Assembly (NCBI RefSeq): GCF_000739575.1
Contig: NZ_BBJO01000014.1
Span: forward strand, 186,001-250,000
Source of the DNA: Halobellus rufus
GTDB lineage: Archaea > Halobacteriota > Halobacteria > Halobacteriales > Haloferacaceae
Length of the DNA stretch: 64,000 nt
Direction: 5' to 3'
Positions 54,960 through 63,954 of the stretch are shown here, one piece after another (the first letter of the stretch is position 1; each line of letters opens with the position of its first letter). The translations under genes were made by a program, and so were the position numbers. The notes under the pieces were generated by a model. That model did not search any database and was not told where the DNA came from. It worked only from the letters and a program-made list of their open reading frames with translations.

Positions 54960-56879
54960 ATGAGCACTAACGACACCACGGATCCGCTCGAAGCGGTCAG
55001 AGCCGAACTCGAAGAAGAAATCCCCGAAGACCTCGTCGTCTCCCGCGTCGCCTACGAGGGCCCCGAACTCGTCATCTACACCGAGACCCCCCGCGCGTTC
55101 GCCGAGCGAGACGGGCTGATTCGGCGACTCGCGAGCAGCCTCCGGAAGCGCATCACGGTCAGGCCGGCGGCGGGAACGCAGCTGGACCCCGCGGAAGCGA
55201 AACCGAAGATCCTCGATCTGATCCCCGAGGAGGCCGGCATCACGAACCTCCAGTTCTATCCGGCGACGGGCGAGGTGCTGATCGAGGCGCAGAAACCGGG
55301 CCTCGTCATCGGTCGACGAGCGAGCACGCTGCGGGAGATCACTCAGGAGGTCGGTTGGACGCCCGACGTCCTCCGGACCCCGCCGATGGAGTCCTCGACG
55401 GTCGACAACGTCCGCAACTTCCTGATGCAGGAGCGCGACGACCGCCGCGACTTCCTCGAGCGCGTCGGGAAGCGAATCCACCGCGAACAGACCGAAGAGA
55501 CCGAGTGGGTCCGCGTCACGACGCTCGGTTGCTGCCGGGAGGTCGGCCGCGCGAGTTTCGTGCTCAGTACTCCCGAGACGCGCATCCTCGTCGACTGCGG
55601 CGACAAACCCGGCGCGGAGGGCGAAGTCCCCTACCTGCAGGTGCCGGAGGCGAACCCGATCGCCGACCTCGACGCGGTCGTGCTGACGCACGCGCACCTC
55701 GATCACTCGGCGCTGCTCCCGCTGCTCTTCAAATACGGATACGACGGCCCGGTCTACACGACCGAGCCGACGCGGGATCTGATGGGGCTGCTGCAACTGG
55801 ACTACCTCGACGTGGCCGCCAAAGAGGGGCGGACGCCCCCCTACGAGTCCGAGATGGTCCGCGAGGAGCTCAAACACACGATCACAGTCGATTACGGCGA
55901 CGTCACCGACATCGCGCCGGACGTGAAGCTGACGTTCCACAACGCCGGCCACATTCTCGGCTCGGCGGTCACGCACTTCCACATCGGCGACGGCTTCCAC
56001 AACATCGTCTTCTCCGGCGACATCCACTACGACGACACCCGACTGTTCAACGGGGCCTCGAACGACTTCCCCCGCGTCGAGTCGCTGGTGATGGAGTCGA
56101 CGTACGGCGGCCGCAACGACTACCAGACAGACCAGGAGGACTCCGAGCGCAAACTGATCGAACTCATCCGAGAGACGTACGACCGCGACGGAAAGGTCGT
56201 CATCCCCGCCTTCGCCGTTGGGCGCTCACAGGAGCTTATGTTGGTCCTCGAGGAGGCGATGCGAGAGGGGAAGCTCCCCACGATGCCGATCTACCTCGAC
56301 GGGATGATCCGAGAGGCCACCGCGATCCACACGGCGTATCCCGAGTTCCTCCGCGACGGGCTCCGGGACCGCATCCTCCACGAGAACGAGAACCCTTTCC
56401 TCGCCGAGCAGTTCCAGCAGGTCGACGGCGGTCAGGAGATGCGCGAGGAGATCGCCGGTGGGGAGCCCTGCATCGTGCTCTCGACCTCCGGGATGGTCAC
56501 CGGCGGCCCGATTATGTCGTGGCTCGAACTCCTCGGCGGCGACGAGGAGAACCAGCTCATCTTCGTCGGCTACCAGGCGCAGGGGACGCTCGGTCGCCGG
56601 ATCCAGAGCGGCCGACGAGAGATCCCGTTCAGCGACCGGGGCAGCCGGTCCGAACAACTGACGCTCAGGTTCGACGTCGAGTCCGTCAGCGGGTTCTCCG
56701 GGCACGCTGACAGGAGCGGGCTCGAGAACTTCGTCGGGACGATGAACCCCCGCCCCGAGGAGATCATCTGCGTTCACGGCGACGAGTCCTCGACCGACCA
56801 GCTCTCATCGGGGCTGTATCAGAAGTACAACGTCCGGACGTACGCCCCCCGGAACCTCGAGACGTTCAGGTTCGACTGA
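54960..56879 (+). CDS. beta-CASP RNase/transcription termination factor aCPSF1 (FttA)
   Basis: 639 residues, family length. Two N-terminal KH-like domains (about 1-150: ...FYPATGEVLIEAQKPGLVIGRRASTLREITQEVGW), then metallo-beta-lactamase with HAHLDHSALLPLL (HxHxDH), FHNAGHILGSAVTHF, VFSGDIHYDDT, and a beta-CASP module ending VSGFSGHADRSGLENF and VHGDESSTDQLS. The archaeal protein cleaves nascent RNA downstream of U-rich tracts and terminates transcription. The ATG at 54960 (MSTNDTTDPLE) is chosen over an upstream extension. Confidence 0.95.
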   Translation: MSTNDTTDPLEAVRAELEEEIPEDLVVSRVAYEGPELVIYTETPRAFAERDGLIRRLASSLRKRITVRPAAGTQLDPAEAKPKILDLIPEEAGITNLQFYPATGEVLIEAQKPGLVIGRRASTLREITQEVGWTPDVLRTPPMESSTVDNVRNFLMQERDDRRDFLERVGKRIHREQTEETEWVRVTTLGCCREVGRASFVLSTPETRILVDCGDKPGAEGEVPYLQVPEANPIADLDAVVLTHAHLDHSALLPLLFKYGYDGPVYTTEPTRDLMGLLQLDYLDVAAKEGRTPPYESEMVREELKHTITVDYGDVTDIAPDVKLTFHNAGHILGSAVTHFHIGDGFHNIVFSGDIHYDDTRLFNGASNDFPRVESLVMESTYGGRNDYQTDQEDSERKLIELIRETYDRDGKVVIPAFAVGRSQELMLVLEEAMREGKLPTMPIYLDGMIREATAIHTAYPEFLRDGLRDRILHENENPFLAEQFQQVDGGQEMREEIAGGEPCIVLSTSGMVTGGPIMSWLELLGGDEENQLIFVGYQAQGTLGRRIQSGRREIPFSDRGSRSEQLTLRFDVESVSGFSGHADRSGLENFVGTMNPRPEEIICVHGDESSTDQLSSGLYQKYNVRTYAPRNLETFRFD

Positions 56880-57027
56880 CGGAGACGTACGTCCGATCGG
56901 TCGCCGGAGAACGACCGTTCAGCGTCGAAAAGTAGAGGGAAAAGGTTCGAGAACCGCATCGTGGACCCGACAGCCACGCCCACCCGGGCCGCCGTAGAGC
57001 GACCGCGGTCGGGCGGACACCGCCGAG

Positions 57028-57435
57028 CTATCCTTTGATCGGGACTTCCGTGTCCGCGTCGGGCTGTTCGTACTTGTCCTCGAACTCCTGGATGAGCTGT
57101 CCCATCTTCGCGTACCAGTCGTTGAGCATCCGCTGCATACTGTCGGAGATCTTCTCCGGATCCGTCGGCGAGTACACGTGGTAGTACCCGCCCTGCTCGT
57201 AGTTGACCTGTTCCTTCTGGATGAATCCCGACTGCAGCAGTCGCTGGATGGACCGGTAGGCCGTCGAGCGCTCCCGTTCGACGATGTCTGCGACCTCGTC
57301 GACGGTCAGGGGCTCGTTGGCTCTCACGAGCACCTGAAAGCACTGCTTGTCGAGCTGCTTGAGGCCGTGGAAACACTCCAAGAGCCCCTCACACTCCATA
57401 TCCTGTTTCAGTTGTTCGGACATCGAATCTGGCAT
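57028..57435 (-). CDS. winged-helix transcriptional regulator (TrmB-like)
   Basis: 135 residues. A wHTH at about 30-80 (LDKQCFQVLVRANEPLTVDEVADIVERERSTAYRSIQRLLQSGFIQKEQV) is followed by an amphipathic helical tail that could dimerise. It is upstream of, and on the same strand as, the TauE/SafE and small-protein genes, which lie just beyond its 5' end, so it may regulate them. ATG at 57435, with an in-frame alternative at 57423. Confidence 0.82.
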   Translation of the reverse strand: MPDSMSEQLKQDMECEGLLECFHGLKQLDKQCFQVLVRANEPLTVDEVADIVERERSTAYRSIQRLLQSGFIQKEQVNYEQGGYYHVYSPTDPEKISDSMQRMLNDWYAKMGQLIQEFEDKYEQPDADTEVPIKG

Positions 57436-57570
57436 TTGTTATTCCGTAGTTGGCACCGTGTGATTAAAAGGCTTGTGTGGAATCCGTACAATCTCGCCGA
57501 AATCCGAGGAGAGGGTGCGATCTCTCCGGCGAACTCGACTGTGTGGAGTCGATGCCGCCGACGTCGTGCA

Positions 57571-58601
57571 TCAGTCCGCCGTCTGTGGCTTGTTCACCAA
57601 CTCTTTGCGGATCTCGACGATGCTGCTGTAGACGACCATCCCGCTCACGAGGAGCGCGGATCCGAGGATCAGCACGAGGCTGACCATATCGAACACCGGC
57701 ATCTCGAGGTAGCCGCCGACTTCACGCACCGCGACGGCGATCGATCCGCCGAGGAGCATCAGACCGAAGTACACCTTGATCTCGCCCTCGTCGACGATGC
57801 TCGTCGCGGCCGATCCGACGCGAGCGCCGAGTGCGCTCCCCGCCAAGAGCGGCAGGACGATCGAGAGGTCCACGCCGCCGTCCATCGCGTACAGGAAGCT
57901 CCCGATCCCGCCCGAGAAAACGATCTCGAAGAGGTCGGTCCCGACGGCGATCGGCACCGGCACGCCGATCAGGTAGAACAGCGCGGGCATCCGGATGAAG
58001 CCCCCGCCGACGCCGAGGAACCCCGAGAGGAGCCCCGTCGCGAACGCGACGCCGAGGATCATCCACAGCGAGACGCTGACGCCCCCGCGAAGGCTGATCA
58101 TCGGTGGTACGCGGTATGACTGGATCTTCTTCGCGATGTCGGGGATGTCGTCTGCGTCGCTTCGCCGTCGGCGTCGTGGTCGATGCCGCCACCGTCGCCG
58201 CCCTTGAGCGCCTCGTAGGTGACGAACACGCCGATCCCGCCGAGCAGCACGACGTACGTGACGCTGATGATGTTCCCCGCTAGCCCCAGCGTCTCGAGGT
58301 GCAGGACGATCTCCTTGCCGACCTCGATACCGAGGGTGGTCCCGGCGATCATCAGTACGCCGAGTTTGTAGTCGACCTGCCCGAGGTCGCGGTGCTTCAG
58401 CGTCGCGATGACTGAGGTCCCGAAGACGAACGCGAGGCCGCTCCCGACGGCGACTCGCGACGGGTAGCCCATCACCAACAACGCGGGCGTGACGAGGAAC
58501 GACCCGCCCATCCCGAAGAATCCGAACAGGACGCCGATCAGCAGGCCGAACCCGACGAACAGCAGCAGCGTCGCGGCTCCGATTCCGAATATCTCTATCA
58601 T
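57571..58601 (-). CDS. TauE/SafE family permease; frameshifted near 58159
   Basis: Two overlapping frames form one protein. The first (MIEIFGIGAATLLLFVGFGL...) contains FGFFGMGGSFLVTPALLVMGYPSRVAVGSGLAFVFGTS and runs to ...IDHDADGEA. One base is missing at about 58159-58160; the second frame then reads DADDIPDIAKKIQSYRVPPMISLRGG and the repeat LLSGFLGVGGGFIRMPALFYLIGVPVPIAVGTDLFEIVFSG. Corrected length 343 with eight or so spans and the two GxGGGF/GxGGSF repeats of the family. Function: probable export or uptake of sulfite, sulfoacetate or other small anions; not decided. The apparent ATGA overlap is a by-product of the indel. Confidence 0.85.
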
Positions 58602-58607
58602 CGGTGG

Positions 58608-58772
58608 TTATTCATCTCCGAGTGCTTTGCGAACGGTCGGTTCGAGCGCTCGGGTCAGGGCACCGTAGCCGACGTAGAGGATCATCGCCTCCAGGAGGAC
58701 GGCACCGACGAGCGTGAGCGCTTGCATCGTTCCCTCTCCCGACGCGCTGAACAGTGCACCTACGTCCGCCAT
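58608..58772 (-). CDS. 54-residue single-span membrane protein next to tauE
   Basis: MADVGALFSASGEGTMQALT... then LVGAVLLEAMILYVGYGALTRAL and a charged tail RKALGDE. The ATG at 58772 and TAA at 58608 leave only six bases to the tauE start, so the two are almost surely co-transcribed. Too short for ordinary ORF cut-offs. It may be an accessory subunit of the permease, by position only. Confidence 0.72.
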   Translation of the reverse strand: MADVGALFSASGEGTMQALTLVGAVLLEAMILYVGYGALTRALEPTVRKALGDE

Positions 58773-59012
58773 CTCGATTCACCCTTCGAATTGTATGATT
58801 GTGTGCGTTCCATACTATTCTACTCACCACCTCGTATCCGCTTGCACCTAATAACGCTTTTGGGATTATCGCACAATACTATATTCGGCGCACATCGATT
58901 CGTTCGCTATAACGTATCGATGACTCTGAGCGAGCGCGCGCCGCTGTCGACGGGGTCGATCTCGTCTCCGGACACCGCTTGCAAGCGCTCTCGCGCGTTT
59001 CGCGCGGATCGC

Positions 59013-59417
59013 CTAGTCGTCCGTATTCGTCACCGACACTCCTCGCAACTCGCTGAGCGCGACGCAAACGTAGACGAAGCCGACCGCTCGCGTTCCCGCG
59101 TACACCCACGGTTTCCATTCTGGCTCGGAGGCCTCCGCGTAGGCTAGCGCTCCACCGTAGTTCACGTACGCCCGCGGGAACAGAAGCGCAAGCAGTCCGA
59201 CGACTCCGAGGAACCGCTTGAACGTCGTATACGACTCGTCGCTGCGCCACATCGCTGCGAGGACTACGAGCCCTTCGAGCCGAGCGCCGGGATTCACCCA
59301 CGAGCGTCGGTCGCAGTCGTCCGGGTTCTCGAGCGCGATACGCTCTGCCGCGGCGATGAGCGCTTCGGGTTTGAGGACCTCGATGGCGCATATCGCCGAG
59401 AGTACCGTTCGGAGCAT
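59013..59417 (-). CDS. membrane-associated protein, uncharacterised
   Basis: 134 residues (MLRTVLSAICAIEVLKPEALIAAAERIALENPDDCDRR...). Hydrophobic segments LEGLVVLAAMW, FLGVVGLLALLFPRAYV and a C-terminal GTRAVGFVYVCVALSELRG. It follows a PiT phosphate transporter on the same strand. No motif recognised. Confidence 0.6.
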   Translation of the reverse strand: MLRTVLSAICAIEVLKPEALIAAAERIALENPDDCDRRSWVNPGARLEGLVVLAAMWRSDESYTTFKRFLGVVGLLALLFPRAYVNYGGALAYAEASEPEWKPWVYAGTRAVGFVYVCVALSELRGVSVTNTDD

Positions 59418-59469
59418 ACCGCTATAGAGGGTTCCGGTGCCAATGAAACTACGCCGTCGACCCCGTCAA

Positions 59470-60645
59470 CTACGGGAGAATCAGCCCAGCGGCGTACCCG
59501 AGCGCTAGGGCCAGCGCCAGCGAACCGACCCACGCGCCGACGGTGAGGAGAATCTTCCTCGCGTCGACGACGTCGCGGCCGCCGACGGCGACGCCGCTCC
59601 CGATGATCCCGCTGACGATCACCTCGTTGAACGAGACGGGGACGCCGAGAAGTACCGCGGTCTGTGCAATCAGGAACGACGGAACGAGCGTCGCGATCGA
59701 GCGACGCGGGCCGAGCGAGGAGTAATCCTGCGACAGAGACTTGATCATCCGTGGGGCTCCCGTCCACGACCCGACGAGTATTCCGAGGCCGCCACCGACC
59801 AACACGGCGAACGTCGAGACCATATCGATCTGATCGGCCAGCGGGAGCAGCGGTCCGACGGCCAGTCCGACCTGACTGCCCCCGGCCGAGAAGGCTACCA
59901 GGGAACCCAGCGCCAACAGGACCCGTCGGAGACCGCCGTCCCGGTCGCGCGAGACATCCCAGTGGACGAGCGCGGCGACGGCGAGGGCGGCGGCGAGGCT
60001 CGTGGCTGCGATCGCCACGGTGGCGTCGACGCTCCCCGTCCGTGCGACCGCACCGGCGAGGGAGCCGGGCGCGCCGTCGGGGCCCAGCGTCGGGAAGTCC
60101 AGGTTCGTGATGACCGCGCCGACGAGCCCCGCGAGCACCGGCACGCTGAACCGCTCCGGAACGTCTTCGCGTGGCAGGACGCGCGCGATGGCGAAGGCGA
60201 TACCGCCGCCGACGAACGGCGTGGCGACCCACACGAGACCGATCTGTTGGTACTTCGCCCACGCGGGCGCTCCCCCGAGCGCGAGGCCGACGCCGATGAC
60301 GGCTCCGGTGACGGTAAACGCGGTCGCGATGGGGTAGCCGGTGTAGATCCCGATCGCCATCAGGCCGGCCCCGAGCAGCAACACGAGGATCACGCCCGTC
60401 GCTGGTAGCGAAACGCCCTCGATGAGTCCGCTGCCGACCGCTTCGGAGACGTTCGCTCCCTGTGTCACCGCCCCGAGGAATCCGAATATCCCGACGACGA
60501 AGGCCGCTCGCATCGTCGAGATCGCGTTCGCTCCGACCGCCGGCGCGAACGGGGTTGCACCGCTCGATCCCGCCCCGACGACCCAGGCCATAAACAGGCT
60601 CGCGAGGGAAGCCACGACGAACAGCGCGATAACGGTAGTCTCCAT
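59470..60645 (-). CDS. inorganic phosphate transporter, PiT family
   Basis: 391 residues with about ten spans and the duplicated PiT signatures: GANAISTMRAAFVVGIFGFLGA near the N-terminus and SFNEVIVSGIIGSGVAVGGRDVVDARKIL near the C-terminus. PiT proteins import phosphate with Na+ or H+. No adjacent PhoU-like gene in the window. ATG at 60645. Confidence 0.93.
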   Translation of the reverse strand: METTVIALFVVASLASLFMAWVVGAGSSGATPFAPAVGANAISTMRAAFVVGIFGFLGAVTQGANVSEAVGSGLIEGVSLPATGVILVLLLGAGLMAIGIYTGYPIATAFTVTGAVIGVGLALGGAPAWAKYQQIGLVWVATPFVGGGIAFAIARVLPREDVPERFSVPVLAGLVGAVITNLDFPTLGPDGAPGSLAGAVARTGSVDATVAIAATSLAAALAVAALVHWDVSRDRDGGLRRVLLALGSLVAFSAGGSQVGLAVGPLLPLADQIDMVSTFAVLVGGGLGILVGSWTGAPRMIKSLSQDYSSLGPRRSIATLVPSFLIAQTAVLLGVPVSFNEVIVSGIIGSGVAVGGRDVVDARKILLTVGAWVGSLALALALGYAAGLILP

Positions 60646-61089
60646 AGCGGTGTCCCTCTCAGTTGTCGCCGGTAGCCGGCCGGCTCGTTCGCTCCCGCGG
60701 TGGTTTCAGGGCGGTCTCGACGCTATGCGTAGCTCTCCAGCCGTGCGGCTTCGCGGTCGAGCTCGTACCGCTGTCGGAGGCGCATTCGCGATCGAAACGG
60801 TCGCGGGGACTCATTCAGTGCCCGTCCGTACCGGACGCCGCGGGAAAAATGTTTGCATAATGATTCAACTTCTATACACTATTATTTGGTTCCACGGGGA
60901 CGAATACTTCCTCACCTATCTCACAGAAAACCGCTTAAAACCGCGTATAGGGCCGATAGATGCAGATAGAATCGTTACTTCTCTCGAAACTGGTACGTCG
61001 AAAGCCTCTAGCAGACTACCGGTCGTGGTCGGTAGCTACACATATGCTGGTGCGACCGAGCCGCCTCGGCCAGTGGCGACGACGGCGGA
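60646..61089. other. intergenic region between PiT and MATE genes
   Basis: 444 bases. An AT-rich patch around 60850-60960 (ATACACTATTATTTGG, CCGCTTAAAACCGC) may hold the PiT promoter on the minus strand. No gene, repeat or RNA recognised. Confidence 0.5.
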
Positions 61090-62589
61090 TCAGTCGCCGT
61101 CGACGGCCGGCTCGACCGCTCGGTCGTCGATGTCGACCCTCGATTCGGTGAGATCGCTTCCCCGCCAGGTGCCCTGCCGATACCAGCCGTATGCGACGGC
61201 TGCACCGACGACGTTCGAGACGGCGAACGAGAGCCAGATTCCGGTCTCGCCGAGCGGGGCCGCGGCGACCCACGCGATCGGGAAGCGGACCACGCCGAGC
61301 ATCACCACGGAGATCACCGCCGCGGTCAGCGTCTTGCCCGCCCCGCGGAAACTGCCGGTGTACGCGCGCGTCACGCCGATGAACCCGAACGTCAACGCCA
61401 CGTATCGGAGGAACTGCGCCGTGACCTCGACGACCTCGGGGTCGGCGGTGAACAGGTCGGCGATCGGTGCGGCAGTGAACCACACTAGGACGCCGACGGC
61501 CGTGAGAATCCCGAACAGCACCGCTGCCGCCAGTCCCGCGGCGCGCTCGGCCCGGTCGGGTTTGTCCGCCCCCATATTCTGCCCGGTCATCGTCTCGACG
61601 CCGCGGGCGACCGCGATCGCGGGCAGGACGATGACGGAGAAGACGCGGGTTCCGATCCCGTAGGCGGCGACGACGGTGTCCGGGAACAGCGCGACGATGA
61701 CCAAGAGGAGGTTCATCGACAGCGCACGACCGGTGCCCTCGATCGAGGCTGGCAGGCCGATGCGGATCAGCCGCCGCAGGTAGGTGCGGTTCGGAACCAT
61801 GTCGCGGAGGCGGATCTGGACCCCCCGGTTGCCGCGGAACATGATCGCCAGGCCGACGACCAACGCCAGCGTGCGCGCGAACACGGTGGCGATTGCCGCG
61901 CCGGTGATTCCCCAGCCCGTGTACCCTGTGGCCGCCAGCAGCGAGGCTTCGAGGCCGTTCGCGCCCACCATTCCGAACAGCGGGTTCCCCTCGAACCCGA
62001 AGATGAGGAACGGGTCGAGGACGATGTTCAACACGACGGACCCGAACATCACGAGCATCGGCGTGATCGTGTCGCCGTACCCGCGCATCAGCGCCACGAA
62101 CACCATGAACCCGAACATAAACAGGAGCCCGAGCGAGATGACCTCCAAGTAGCTCGTCGCCAGCGGGAGCACGTCCTGGGATGCTCCGAGGACGCCGAGA
62201 AACGGCTCGACGACGAAGTACCCGACGACCCCGAGCGTGACCGACAGCAGGATCGCGAAGATCATCGTCTGTGAGGCGGCGTACTCGGCCTCGCGTTCGG
62301 CGTTCGCCCCCGTGTACTGCGCGACGAGAACGCTTCCGGCGACCGAGACCCCCATCCCGAGGGAGATCAAGAGGAAGACGACCGGGAATGCGAAGCTGAT
62401 CGCCGCCAGGGCGTCGGTGCTGTACTGGCCGAGCCAGAACGTGTCGGCGACGTTGTAGGCGGTCTGGAAGAGGTTGGTGACGACGATCGGCATCGAGAGG
62501 AAAAAGAGCGGCTTGCCGATGCTTCCGGACGTCAGATCGAACTCGTCGGGACCCTTGAACAGCGCGTCGATGCGGGACCGCAGCCCCAT
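61090..62589 (-). CDS. MATE family efflux transporter
   Basis: 499 residues with about twelve spans. LTSGSIGKPLFFLSMPIVVTNLFQTAYNVADTFWLGQYS is the usual MATE opening, repeated as IRIGLPASIEGTGRALSMNLLLVIVA in the second half, and RGVETMTGQNMGADKPDRAERAAG is family-typical. MATE proteins export toxic organic cations using Na+ or H+. The start shares one base with the upstream TetR gene stop (TGATG), so the two form one unit and TetR likely controls the pump. Confidence 0.93.
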   Translation of the reverse strand: MGLRSRIDALFKGPDEFDLTSGSIGKPLFFLSMPIVVTNLFQTAYNVADTFWLGQYSTDALAAISFAFPVVFLLISLGMGVSVAGSVLVAQYTGANAEREAEYAASQTMIFAILLSVTLGVVGYFVVEPFLGVLGASQDVLPLATSYLEVISLGLLFMFGFMVFVALMRGYGDTITPMLVMFGSVVLNIVLDPFLIFGFEGNPLFGMVGANGLEASLLAATGYTGWGITGAAIATVFARTLALVVGLAIMFRGNRGVQIRLRDMVPNRTYLRRLIRIGLPASIEGTGRALSMNLLLVIVALFPDTVVAAYGIGTRVFSVIVLPAIAVARGVETMTGQNMGADKPDRAERAAGLAAAVLFGILTAVGVLVWFTAAPIADLFTADPEVVEVTAQFLRYVALTFGFIGVTRAYTGSFRGAGKTLTAAVISVVMLGVVRFPIAWVAAAPLGETGIWLSFAVSNVVGAAVAYGWYRQGTWRGSDLTESRVDIDDRAVEPAVDGD

Positions 62590-63185
62590 CAGCGGGTCGC
62601 CTCCGTCGGCTCTTTGGCTACGAGCTGCGCGTCGACGTACCGTGCGATCGACTTCCGTACGTCGGCGGAGTGACCGAGTGCAACGTTCCGAGTTCGCGCG
62701 CCGATGACCGCCGTCACGAGAAAGTCCGCAGCGGCCGCTGCATCGACCTGCTCGTCGAATTGTCCGCTTTCGATCCCGTCGGCGATCACGTCTTCGACCC
62801 GTCCGAGAAGGAACTCGTCGAAGGCACGCAGACGCTCTCTGACGGCGTCGTCGTACGGGGCTTGGGCCTTCACTTCGAGCAGTGCCGTCCGGAACGGTGC
62901 TTTTGATGCCGGCTCGACCTCACCGATTGCGCGCTGCAGGAGCGAGCCCAACTCCTCCCGCGACGTCCCCCCGTCGACTGCGTCGATCCGCTCGATGTAT
63001 CTGGTGTGCAGGTGATCCAGATACTCCCGCAGTAGGGTCTCTTTGTCGTCGAAGTGATAGTGAATCGAAGAGGTACTGCGATCAGCCTCATCAGCGATCG
63101 CACCGAGCGTGAGGTCCGCGTATCCACGGCGACAGAGGGCTCTGTGCGTCGCCTCGAGGATCTCGGTAGCGGTGTCGTTCTCCAT
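62589..63185 (-). CDS. TetR family regulator of the MATE operon
   Basis: 198 residues. N-terminal HTH: ILEATHRALCRRGYADLTLGAIADEADRSTSSIHYHFDDKETLLREYLDHL. The C-terminal ligand domain follows. Overlap by one base with the MATE gene suggests repression relieved by a pump substrate. ATG at 63185; the 178-base gap upstream holds AT-rich promoter sequence shared with the divergent TetR gene at 63364. Confidence 0.92.
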   Translation of the reverse strand: MENDTATEILEATHRALCRRGYADLTLGAIADEADRSTSSIHYHFDDKETLLREYLDHLHTRYIERIDAVDGGTSREELGSLLQRAIGEVEPASKAPFRTALLEVKAQAPYDDAVRERLRAFDEFLLGRVEDVIADGIESGQFDEQVDAAAAADFLVTAVIGARTRNVALGHSADVRKSIARYVDAQLVAKEPTEATR

Positions 63186-63363
63186 TGCGTCGATACGGTA
63201 CTTACTGACTAGTTAGTCAAAAGGGTTTCGAGGGCGAATATCAAGCCGAAAATCCAATTCAATTTTATATACAACGCGAACGAAATTACCGCCCACTCAA
63301 AAAACTACGAGCGAGCCGCCCAGTGCAAAACCGTTAACCAACCGCAGGTGATTCACGCACACG

Positions 63364-63954
63364 ATGGCTGACCCTTCGGAACGGGAGTTTCCCGAGCAGA
63401 ACGAGGAGATTATGCAGGCCACCTATCGGGCGCTCCGCGAACACGGGTACGCTGATCTCACGATCAAACGGATCGCCGCGGAGTACGGCAAATCCACCGC
63501 GGCGGTGCACTACTACTACGACACCAAAGAAGAGCTGCTGGCCGCTTTCTTGGACCACCTCCTCGAACGCTTCGTCGATTCGATCCACGCCGTCGAGACG
63601 ACAGACCCGGAAAAGCGCCTGGAACTGCTGCTCGATATGCTGCTCGTCAAACCGCAGGAGAATCCCGATCTCTCCGTCGCCCTCTTAGAGATGCGGAGTC
63701 AGGCCCCCTACAAGGATGCCTTCCGCGACCGCTTCAAACAGAACGACGAGTACATCCGGTACATGCTCAAAGCCGTCATCAACCACGGTATCGACGAGGG
63801 CGTCTTCGACGACGTCGACGCCGACCACGTCACGCGGGCATTGATGACCATCGTCGACGGCGGCCGCACGCGGGCGGTCGTCTTAGACGACCTCTCGGCG
63901 CTCGAAACTGCGAGAGAGACTGCAAGGGAGTACGCCGAAGCGACGCTTCGTTGA
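63364..63954 (+). CDS. TetR family regulator (2)
   Basis: 196 residues. HTH: IMQATYRALREHGYADLTIKRIAAEYGKSTAAVHYYYDTKEELLAAFLDHLLERF. The body resembles the neighbouring TetR (for instance VALLEMRSQAPYKDAFRDRFK against TALLEVKAQAPYDDAVRERLR), so the two are paralogues facing away from a shared 178-base region. Each may regulate both. ATG at 63364; the target of this copy is not identified within the window. Confidence 0.92.
   Translation: MADPSEREFPEQNEEIMQATYRALREHGYADLTIKRIAAEYGKSTAAVHYYYDTKEELLAAFLDHLLERFVDSIHAVETTDPEKRLELLLDMLLVKPQENPDLSVALLEMRSQAPYKDAFRDRFKQNDEYIRYMLKAVINHGIDEGVFDDVDADHVTRALMTIVDGGRTRAVVLDDLSALETARETAREYAEATLR

Noticed and set aside
54437-54979. Possible 180-residue minus-strand gene or transposase remnant before aCPSF1
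   Set aside because: No transposase catalytic motif, no terminal repeats, and Ser/Arg/Cys content unlike neighbouring genes.
57571-58601. Two separate half-length TauE proteins with an ATGA overlap
   Set aside because: The upstream frame's last residues are nonsense and the downstream frame continues the linker DIPDIAKKIQSYRVPP in phase after one base; a single gene with an indel explains it better.
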